64,000 bases of DNA. Source: Lytechinus variegatus (Eukaryota; Echinodermata; Echinoidea; Temnopleuroida; Toxopneustidae). Positions 21,530 to 33,500 of the stretch are shown here, piece by piece. Every line of letters starts with the position of its first letter. Position 1 is the first letter of the stretch. The position numbers and the translations under genes are program-made. Under the pieces are notes generated by a model that saw only the letters and a list, made by a program, of their open reading frames with translations, ran no database searches and was not told the DNA's origin. The stretch lies in the NCBI RefSeq assembly GCF_018143015.1, contig NC_054741.1, positions 50,421,048-50,485,047 on the forward strand, written 5' to 3'.

Positions 21530-24500
21530 GTGAGTTGGAAAGTGTTGCCATGACTGTAGTCCCATAACTTAAAAATTATGTTAGACAAATAGGCCTAGAG
21601 GCTTTATTATAGACCAAAAGCTTCACTCTGTGTATTTTGGTTGTTCCGCTGAACTGCGTTGGCCCACTAAAGTAAAATGTCAGAAATTGTTAAATAAATC
21701 TAGATAAGCTGCTGGATAAGCATGTACCGTCAAAGATGTCATCAACTGAACTAGATACAACCAGCCCTGGATAACTCGCTCTGTCAAACGGCTCTCAAGA
21801 AAGAAGAAAAGGTACTATAACAGAGCGAAGACCACTTGTTCACTGCTACCATCTGGCCTGTGGAGAATCTACAGGTAGGACTATGGTATGCCAATGCTGT
21901 ATAGAGCACACACTCTAAAAAATCATTAAAATATCACTTTTGTGACCAAAATTACTAATTTTCATACAGTTTTAATTTATTTATCATTAGTAATGTGGGA
22001 ATAATTTTTGTATTCACCAGAGCGCTCAAAAACTTGAATTTTGGGCATATTTTTGTGTACGCCCTCTATTGGTGGAAAGTAATATGGCAAGAAAATTTTC
22101 ATTTTTTGATCTCTATTTTTAATTAAGAAAAAATGATATAAAGAATCAAATTTAAATAAGAGCCAAGCGGTATGAATTAACAGGTCTAATGGAAACTGTC
22201 AGTGTAAAAAAATCAAGCATTTGCCCCAAAGAAAAAGAGAAAATAAGCCAAACATTGCCACCCTTATTTTGTCACACATGGAGATATAACTGAGAACAAG
22301 GTTATATTATAACCTTGTTCATTGAATGAGTGGCGAAGACCAGTAATGACCAAGCTAACTGTGAGAAGTACCGGCAGGTCAAGAGACATTCCAGAATTGC
22401 CTGTAAACAAGCTTACAACAAGTACTTGACAGATATTGTCAGTCCAGACACCACAAGTAATCCAAAGCGTTTCTGGAGTTTTGTAAACAGCAAGCGCCAT
22501 GATGCCTCAGGTGTAGCACCATTAAAGTCTCGTGATGGTCTGACTACTGCTGACAGTCTCTTTAAGGCCAACATCTTAAGCCAACAATTCTCATCGGTCT
22601 TCAACCATGATGAAGATATGACCAGCCTGAGAGACAAAGGGCCTAGTCCTTACCCATCCATGGATCATATAATCATCTCTCCCCAGGGGTCCATAAGATT
22701 CTTTCTGAGCTTGATATCCATAAGGCATCTGGTCCTGATGAAATTCCTGCCAGACTTTTGAGGGGACTTGCCACCGAATTGACACCAATATTCTCCATAT
22801 TCTTTCAAGCCTCCCTAGATCAAGGTATTATCCCTGCTGAATGGAAGACGGCAAACATTGTCCCCATCTTCAAGAAAGGCGACCGTAGTAAACCAGAGAA
22901 CTACAGGCCTATCTCTCTGACATCTGTGACCTGTAAGATTCTAGAGCACATCGTTCTTAGTGACGTCATGACCCACCTTGAAGACCACAATGTATTGTCT
23001 GATGCTCAACACGGTTTTCGCAAGAAACGTTCTTGTGTTTCTCAGCTGATTCTTGCCGTCCAAGATCTTGCTAGAACCATTGATGACAAGGGTCAACTGG
23101 ATATGATACTCCTTGACTTCTCTAAAGCATTTGACAAAGTACCGCATGGACGCCTGTTACACAAGCTTCAATTTTATGGAATCCGAGATCACACTCACCA
23201 TTGGATAGCTATCCAATGACTTTCTGAGTAATAGGACCCAACGCGTTGTATTGGACGGATCCATCTCCAATACCAGCCAAGTAACATCAGGCGTTCCGCA
23301 AGACAGTGTCCTCGGGCCAATGCTCTTTCTCATCTTCATAAATGACCTGCCAGAGTATCGGAATTGCATCATGTAGTAATTCGAATTACTACACTACTTA
23401 ATTATTTACGTCGTGTAGTAATTCGAATTACTACACTACGTAATTATTTACGTCGTGTAGTAAATTGAATTACGAAACGACGTATATCCGTGTTTTTTAC
23501 GGTCTCCTGCTTCCATATAATTTCACCCTTAACGTCACAGAAGTGATGTTTTAAATACAAGATCAATAATTTATGATTTTTACAGATACTATTTACTATA
23601 AACACTATCAAATGCATTCAGGTTTTCCTGGTCCAATATGCATCAGCATCGTCAGTACAGAGCGCATAGAACTTGTGGTTACTGCTAGCTCCATCAGATG
23701 TAATACTTCTTACTCTCAACCCCAAGCCTCTAGCAACTTGACTCCTTCCCATACACAAGGGTACAATTTTTCAGGGCTCATTAGTCAACAGTAAGGCTCT
23801 TTGCTGATGATTACATGGTTTATGCCAACATCATGACAGAGGAAGATGCAATTCGTCTCCAAGAGGACCACGACTCCTTGCAACGATGGGAGCAAGATTG
23901 GCTGATGGAATTCAATCCACAGAAGTGTCAAGTACTTCATGTCACAAATAAGCGCAAACCTATCATCAAGCCTTACTTCATCCATGGACAGACTATATCT
24001 GATAAAAATACAGCAAAGTATCTTGGAGTTGAGCTGCAGAGAAACCTCAGCTGGAATCAACATATAAATGCTGTAACCAAAAAGGCCAACTCCACGCGTG
24101 CCTTCCTCCAGAGAAATATCCGGCCATGTCCAAGAAAGGTCAAGGAACTGTGCTACAAAGCTCTCCTGCAACCAATCATGGAGTATGCCAGCATAATATG
24201 GGACCCTCACACGCAAGCAAATACAAAAAAGCTTGAAATGGTGCAGCGACGCTATGCACGCTTTGTCTGTAATGATCACCGTAGGACAAGCAGTGTTGCA
24301 GCCATGTTGAACCAGCTCAAATGGCCAACTTTACAAGAGCGTAGGGCACAGGCCAAGGTGGTGATGATCTACTGTATTACCAACTCACTCATTGACATCC
24401 CACCTACTTTCCTCACTCCATCCACATCTATGCATAGAGGTCATTCTCAGAAGATCCTTGTTCCCTTTGCCAGAACACTTGTCTACCAGAGGAGCTTCTT

Positions 24501-27500
24501 CCCAGATTTGATAAGACTTTGGAACTCCCTCCCCCAAAGCACGGTTAATTGTACCTCTCTACACATCAGCTCCGTTAATAACGGTGGTCATTTTTACTTG
24601 CACGCTGTAAGCAATTTTTTATTGGATAATGTACATACACTTGCACGCTGCACTTCACCAGTACGACAATACACCAGACGGTGGACTGTACTGTTTCCAG
24701 AAGAAGAAGAAGAAGAAGAAGAATTCCCCAGAAACGATGGTGATTCCTGTCTAATAGAGGCTATGCATTTTCGGAGTTAGGATCTTCCTTCTTTAATCTA
24801 AATTCCTCTTACTAGTTTATCTCTTCATCTCCTGTGCTTTTCTTTCTATCCAGTAGTCCTCTCTTCTTAGAAATCTTACCTCTTCTGCTCCTATAAATAT
24901 AATCCTCTCTCTAGTCTCTACTCTGTCCTCAAATCAAAGCAATTTTATTTTTAAAATGTTCCTGATCGTTTGTTCACTGGTTTAGTAATGTGAGATATTT
25001 ACAACATCTATTCTGTTTTATTTTCCTTCCCGCTGTTGTGTGAATGATATTTCTTTTTGGAGAATGGGAGTTCATAACGAAATGTACCGGTATATGAAAT
25101 ATATTTTTACTTGTTACATCTAATGTACTGTCTGTAGCTCCTCAAAACAATTTAAAAATGTTCCTGATGATCGTCCATTTAATCTGAGATGTTTATGACT
25201 TCTACTTCTAGATCTACATGTATTCTGTTTTATTTTCCTTTTGGCTTTTGTCTGAATAATGCGTCATTTATATTTCTTTTTTTGGAGGTTGGGAGTTCTA
25301 GAATTTGTTTTCACTTGTTAGCACCTCAAAACAATTTTTAAATGGTCCTGATCGTCTGTTTAAGCAGCGGCAAGCAACGTGAGTGCACGTTAAGCGCACG
25401 CTCATAACGCAGCGGTGCAGGGCTAAAATTTGGTGTTGAGAAAAAAAATTATCAATTTCGAAAAATGCGCCACACTTCATTCCATACTTTGCGAGAGCCC
25501 TGCTACTCTTGTTCTTTTTCCTTTCCCTTTCGTCTCTTTTTTTTTTAATTTAGGTCTAGCGTTTTAGAGCTCTAGATTTAAAAATTTATATTTCTGTTTC
25601 TAGACTAGATCTAACATTTTTAAACAAGTTCTCTTTCCCCCAGTCCTGATCCTGTCTTCCTCCTGATCAATCATGCTCATTCTGATCAGAAATCACCAAC
25701 CTCAATCATTATTATTTCTTTCTCTCTAGGCCTAGGGCCACTCATTCAATGAACAAGGCCTATCTTCTACAACTTCTAGTTCTAGAATCTAGTTACATTA
25801 GCATCATTTTCTTTCCTTTTTTTATCTTATTTTTTGTCATGTCTGTCTGTCTTTTTCTTTCTTCTCTTCCTCACCTCCCTCAGCTCCCCCTCTTTTATTT
25901 ATTTTGTTATTACCGAATGGCTATGTTCAATGATATTGATTTTCATTACACTTAATTAATATATAGGATGACTGTATGAGCTTAGATTTGGATAAAGATA
26001 ACTCCACAATGTAGTGGTTTCTAATGCCTCTTTAAATATGCCCTTTTTCAATTATATTTGTCAGAGAACAAACCAGTTTCACTCAAGTTGGAAGTATCAA
26101 GTTCACCTATTCCACCTGATACCAGTGTGCCTGTACAGAGTACTAGTATCTCATCAGTACAAACAGGAATAAAACAAGAAGATGGATCAGCTCCAGTTCC
26201 TATTCCCAAGGTATTCTACAGGTTTAGAATTGATGGTAGTAGACTGAATAGTGTTTTCATTGTTTATTGTATCATGAATAGGACTGGAAGTCAGCAGCAA
26301 TTTGTAGTCCCAATTTATTTGACTTTATAGTCAGAGCAGACATGACTTTCTGTTTTTACCAATGTTTGCAGTAAAATCGATTGTAGAAATCATCAGGTTT
26401 TGCTGGGATTGCATATTTGTAATGTTTGATTTATTTTTTAATGCAATACCTGCCTATTCCCAATATACTACCACAAACAATTTTTATGATGTGGCCCTAG
26501 AGGTCAAAATCAATGAAAAATATAATTGAACGAGATGGTCAAATATCAATAACACTTACAAAAAATTTAGTCTCACTTGATTTTTAAGATACTGTACTAC
26601 CATGGTTTAGAAATTCAAATTCTACTCTTTAATATATTTTGATCCTCCAGTATTGCCTTCAACACATTTCATTTTTCATATCTGCCTAAATCACTTATAT
26701 TTTATGAAAACTATTAGTATAAATATGATTACTGTTGTAGATGTTGAATAGGCCCTATAGATATTTGTAATAAAAAATGGTGGTCTTGTCAAACACAGCT
26801 CATAAGATTGGTTGAGTTTGTTGTTTAACTTTATATACACACCAAACATCAAATCAGTTTGTGTATTTTCCTTCTGTGCAACCAGAGACTTTGGAGGCAT
26901 AGACTCAAACACAGCTTACATTGCAGCGAACATTTCTGTATTTCATTGATGAAAATCCATTTTGCAGAGATAACTTTCCATATATATGTCTAACTAGGTT
27001 TATAGTGCAGTACTGGCCCTGAATAGATCTATAGAGCTCCACTGTAATTGTTTGATAGGAATAAATCATAAAATAATGCATTTTTATACAAGGTACATGA
27101 CATCCCTTATAGATGAAGTATATATATTTTGTAGATGAGGGGATACAGAAATTGCTGAGATGATAAAAAATATGTGACTTATAAATGCAAAAGTGATGAC
27201 CATGTTTCAGAAATAAATTGCTTGGGAAAAAAATAATAAAAAAAAGAAGGGTACTTATCTGTTTATGCTAAAGTGGATGCCACCTGCGCCCTATGACCCA
27301 CAAATTACCAAAAGTGTAGGTCTTTCTGTTAGAATACGCTTGATCCTTTAATTTTTTATCCATTTTTATTCAAACATGTTGCAAACTTACAATTGCAATG
27401 TGATGATCATACACACATTTCTTACAATTCTTTTTTCCTCAATTACACTTTGTTTTTCTTTTTCAGGATTTTATATCATCTTGTAAATGTTAGAAAATGT

Positions 27501-30500
27501 AGATTTTTTCCCCAAGTCAATCAAATACTGCATGTACAGGTTAAGAACCTGTGTTACTGATCCTTTTTTCTTTATTTTCCTGCCCTCCAAAGTATGCCTG
27601 CTGATCAGTTTGCTATTCATTTCATTTTTCATCTTACTTTGCCAGAGTACTGTACCTGCAGGAAGTCAAGGTATCTCTGATGGGACTGAATCCAGGAAAA
27701 GAAAGAGAGAAGAGTGAGTCATAAAAAGAAAAGATTTAATGAATCCACTTTGACCATAAAGCATCACTTCAGTTCAATGAGAAGAGAAATGCAGTACCCT
27801 GCTGACTTTTCAGTAGTTAAAGTAGGATTTATCAGATACATTCTGTTTATCGTATTTTAAGAAGTCCATACAAACATTTTCACTACCTCTACGGCTATGA
27901 TACTATGCATCAGATCTGTGCCCAAGCCAATTAATTTTATAAAGCTAAAATTTCCAGCTAAGCCATTTAATCAGTTCAGTCATATCATAGTAGAGTGTTA
28001 TTATTTTTTTTAATTTGATAACAAGTTTAAAGTAAATTTTCAAGCCTTTTACTTGTGTCTAAGAACAGGGGTGTATTGAATTGTACTGGACATTTTGTTG
28101 CAATTTTGGGACCAAATATTTCTATTAAATGTTTGAGATTGAAGTGGTTTGCCATAGTAATTCTGGTGGGTATATATATCTGATAAGATAAGGTGATCAA
28201 AATATTGCATTCTGAGAAAGGAGTCTTAGAGTCTCAAGGGTAATGTTGTACTGCCTTCAAGGTTTAGCATTCTTTAAAATAGTTATTTGTTTATTACATG
28301 AAAAGACAGATGAAGTTAGTCAATGCTTAACCACTTGACTGCTATAGGTTGTAATGCGCACTGACCCAACCCCCCCCCCCCCCCCCGCCTGGTGCTGCTG
28401 AATGGGACTAACAAGTTAAATATATTTTGGACTACAACCGACAGCAACTTGGGGGAAAAAATTACTTTACTTTACATTACTTTCCTCATCACTATTTCCA
28501 ATATCCATTAAAAAAATCAACCTCCAATTCTGACCCAGATCTCTCACTAAATTTATCACTCCTATCATCAAAAGTTTCGTCAAAATCCTTCTGATTCACT
28601 TCTCCACTGTGAGCCGCCATTTTGAATCGAGCAACGTACACTTTCACTATGACAAAGTGAATACAAACATTATAAATCACTGCAAAAGTTTTGATAACTT
28701 TTGTGGAATAGCACCATCTGGTGTCAATAGTCTGAAATTCGATATATACACACGCTGTTTTCATCGTAGGGGTATTAACAGTGCGGTGCTGACGCCTCAA
28801 ACAGAAGATAGGTTAAGCACGTAATATTACGTGCTACGCAGTCAAGTGGTTAATATCTCTCTTAAAATAGACTAGCTTTCTCCCATTATGAAATGTATTA
28901 TTTATTTAATTTTTATTTGCATAGATCTGATTCAGATCAGGATATTGGACCTGCTTCTACTGCCAAACAGTCAGCTGTAAAATCAGAAAAAGAAGATGAG
29001 GTTATTGACTTAACTCTAGAGAACCTTCTTACCTCAACATCATTTAAAGAACAAGAGGTAATATATTGGTTGATTTTTGGATTATTAATTCTTCATATAA
29101 TTTTTTTATGGGGGGAGGGGACAAATATGTTTTGATAAGAAAAGATTATTTTAAAAAACCTTCAGCAATGAATAATGTAAAAGATATTTTTGTATGGGTC
29201 AAATGTACTCATTGATTTTATTTTTTACTTTTAGGGATGTTTCTGTACCTTTTTATTTTAGAATAATTGTACAAGACTAATTGGAATATCTTATTTTGTG
29301 TAATTGTAAATTATTTTAGCATAGGTTTATTGCTTTCGACTGACTGCAGATCATTTATTTTGAATTTTCAGAAGAAATTATTTCAAATGATACAATGATA
29401 GTTTATTAGAGCAATAAAGTTGTAAGATGAAATTGTACCCCCCCCCAAAAAAAAAAAAAAAGAATAGTAATAATACTGAAATAATAGTCATATTGATAAA
29501 TCAATAAATAAGATAAATTCTGAAATGGTAGGATTATTTAAATCTAATGTAATGAAGGCACATCCGAGTCTATTTTCAGAAACAAGTACAAACTGGTTAT
29601 GCATGTTGACCGGAAATTAACTTGATTTTATTCTTGTTTTTACAGAGTAAAGAAATGGGACAGGAGATACATGATTTATTGAGTATGCCAACAGCTAAAG
29701 AGAAATCAATTAAGGAGGCCTTTAAGTCAAAAGGAGGTTTGTTCAAGTTCATACTCTTTTATAGTATTTTAAATATAAATTGAGGCTGATTAGTCTAAGA
29801 GCTGTAAACTAATTTTATACTCATTTATTTATTGCAAATCTTTATCCAGAGAAGCCTGTTCAACTTTATACAAACAAATATGTGAAGTTACACAATATGT
29901 ACAATTAAATGTTCATTAAAATCACTGGTCTTCCACAGGGCTCTGCATTAGTATCTACATACATAAAACACATAATTCATAACATAAAGAAAACTAAAAC
30001 ATTTCATTATAAGAATCATCACATCAAAACAAAAGATAGCATTATACAGTATATCAAAATAAGACTCAGCATGAGAAAGCAAAAGTAAATGATGAGAGAG
30101 GGAGAGAGAGAGAGATAGTGAGATATATGGGGGGAGTTGAGGATTGAAGAAATTATTTGTAATATCTGACCAATCAATTCTTAAATGAGACAAACTAAAT
30201 TGAAGAGATAGTTATGCATTTATAATAAAACAAAGAGCATGGGCTGTAACAGTAAGTATGAGAAACGATGTTATTATATCCCAAACTGTGATTGCATTTA
30301 GATTATTGAAGGAGTAATTCAAAGGATGCTGGTCAATTTTCCAGTCGCGTATCATTAGGAAGATTGTTCCACTGAGTGGCACCAGAATAGAGGAAAGAGT
30401 TTTGGTAGAAAGACGTGGAACATCTCGGGAATTTTAAAATCATTTCATTGGACCGTCTAAAATTTCTCATCATTTTCAGGTACTGTTCATGAATTCTGTT

Positions 30501-33500
30501 CACATGGTACAAGAGATGAATGCATAAAAGTCTCTGGAGCATCAAACTGTAATAAGGTAGGATATTGTTCTTTAAAGTCTTCATTTTAAATATTTATGAT
30601 AAATTCTGTATGAATTGGGCTCTTGCTGATTTTCATTGAGCGATTGACTAATGTGGAGAAGTATTTTCGTCTGATATGCTTGTTATGTTTGTTTTATAAA
30701 CATGCTATGCTTAATTGTAACAGAAGGTATGTTTATGGATATCAGAATGAGGTTAAGCCCAGGTTTTGGTCATCATTTATTGTTTTTTAATTCTTGTTTC
30801 AAATCTTCTCTATTTTCTTATATTCAAATTTCAAAACCACTTCGGTAAAATGCATTGAAGTACTACTAGTAAATGTTGATGACTGAATGAACAATGATAT
30901 TTAGGGAATTTTGTTCATTTCTGACTTCCTTTTTTCCCCTTAATTTTTATTTCCAGCTTCATTTTAGGAGAATAATAAACAAGCACACTGACGGTGAGTT
31001 TTTATTTATTTATAAGGACATTGTGTGTAATTGGTGTGCTATTAGTGTCTTGGCATTGTTGTTTACTTATTTTGACTCTCGCCTTGTAATCAGAGGGTCA
31101 TGTGATCGAATTTCACCAATGCAATAGTGCCCTTTGCCAAGCCATCAAATCTATATGTAGTCACTCTCCGCCCATGTGGTTAATAGGTGCTTTAATAGAA
31201 TTCAAACGTCAATGTTTATTGGATAAGCTATTTGCGTGGCCTGACTGCTAATTGCTGGACTAGTAGTAGGGTGTTTAGATTATTATGTATTGTATGCCGG
31301 CTCAAAGTATATTTGCTTTGAAATGTTTAAAATAGTTCACCAGTTTTACCTTTCATATTAAAGTAACACATTCATAATGTAATTAGTTTCCAGTATATTG
31401 TTTTTTTTTTAGATCATTGGAAAGAGCATGCATTTTGATGAATACTTAAGATATGATTGAGTTTATATGTATATCCTTTTTTCATATGTAGAATCCCTTG
31501 GAGACTGTTCGTTCCTGAATACCTGTTTTCACATGGACACTTGCAAAGTAAGTGTAAGACATCAGATTTGATTGTCTGAATATATCTGTTTCATTCATTT
31601 TTTTATTTAAAGAAAATATATAGGGGAAGGCGGGGTAAGTTGTGACAGTTTTTGCTTTTTGCATGTTAGAATTGATATGATTAATAATCTTGTCGAAATA
31701 AGTACCTTGCCTTGAAATTTAATTCATCTGAAATATTTTCCACCTATATATAACTTTCTATCCCCACACTGAAAGTCATCGTGACCTTTGAAAAAAACGA
31801 TGTCAAATGGCTCAACTTGCCCCATATATGGGGTAAGTTTGAGCCACCTTCTGGGGTAAGTTGAGCCACAAAAACTATGTACAAAATGTATGGGGGAGAA
31901 CCAGCATGTCAATTTTTTGTTTAAAGTCTTCACTTGCTAATTCTCTATAAATACTAACATCCTGTAAAAGGAAAAGAGCAGTCATGTAAATCTGCTCCTT
32001 TCAGCCTGCATTTCAATCGATTTTTATGGTTTGTTTGTTTTTTTTTAAGATACATTACCATAGGAATTACCATGGCTCAACTTGCCCCATGCTGTTTGGC
32101 TCAACTTACCCCAGTCCTAACTTAGTGCGATAATTTTGTATCCACACATTTGATTTGATTTTTGATTTGATTTGATTTGATTTATTTATTCCGTTTCACA
32201 ATAGTATAATGAACATAGCAATAATATGATAAACATAACAAAACAAGGTCGAAAATACTACGAAATATAATATGTATACATAAATAATCATAAATTTAAA
32301 GAACACAATTGAGTAAATAAATTTATCTGAAATGACATTTGTATTTGAAAGTAAAACATTTATTATGCATCCATCATATAAAAGACTATGACAAGAATGA
32401 AGATCCATACCTGGACTAATAACGTTGTTATCACGTTTAAAGACGTGTGTGTTTATAAAGCACTTATCTATTTCACACTCTTTTACTTTTTGGCTGAAAT
32501 TCATATTTTTCCCTCTAAAAAACTAGTTTTTGTTTCAAAGTTGGAAACAGTGTGGTGGGGTTAGGGGTTATGCTATGGGTCATCAATACATGACACCACC
32601 ACAATGTCTGACTCATTCATTATTGGCCTGGGGCTGGTGGCTCAACTTGCCCCTATGCTCAACTTACCCCGCCTTCCCCTACTAATGATAATAGGCATTT
32701 GTATAGTGCCTGGTGCCATCTATCTAGAAAAAATATACTCCGAGGAGCATTGTTATTATTACTATTATCTAACCAGCCTTGGCTCAAACTGCCTTTCAGC
32801 GCTCGTGCATTCAAGGAATTATCCTGCCGGGTAATCATTCACCTCACATGGGTCGAGTGCAGCACAGTGTGGATAAATTTCTTGCTGAAGGAAAGCACGC
32901 CATGGCTAGGATTTGAACCCACGACCCTCTGTTTGAAAGGCAAGAGCCAGAACCATGAAACCTCCATGCACCCACATATGAATAAGCCAGTATTGTTCCA
33001 TTAACAAAATGCGTCTATTCTTATTCTGAAAGTTTCTCGTGCGAGTGATATTCAATTTTGCATTCAGAGGAGCTTTGATATCACAATGAAATGTCAAATA
33101 ATTGAAGTTGATTCCCCATATAGTTATGTATAGTATGAAGATGAAGAGCCTAGCCAGAGTGGTGATCAGGTTTAACTCTGGCATGTTTTTATTTTCTCAT
33201 ATAGTATGTACATTATGAAGTTGAAGAAGCTAGTAAGAGTGGTGATCAGATTTTAAACTGTCATGTATGTATTTTCTCATACAGTATGTACATTATGAAG
33301 TCGAATAAGCTACATTGTAGTAAGAGTGGTGATCAGATTTTACATTGGAATGAAGAAGCTACATTGTAGTAAGAGTGGTGATCAGATTTTACATTGGAAT
33401 GAAGAAGCTACATTGTAGTAAGAATGGTGATCAGATTTTACATTGGAACGAAGAAGTTACATTGGAACGAAGAAGCTACATTGTAGTAAGAATGGTGATC

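Noticed and set aside
23785-24780. 321-residue open frame considered as a host gene
   Set aside because: It is the C-terminal half of the LINE reverse transcriptase (FADD, LWNSLP), continuous with 22330-23370 apart from the insert.
28371-28386. C run as a possible G-quadruplex
   Set aside because: A plain homopolymer inside a MITE-like element; several similar C/G runs occur in other MITEs here and nothing singles this one out.
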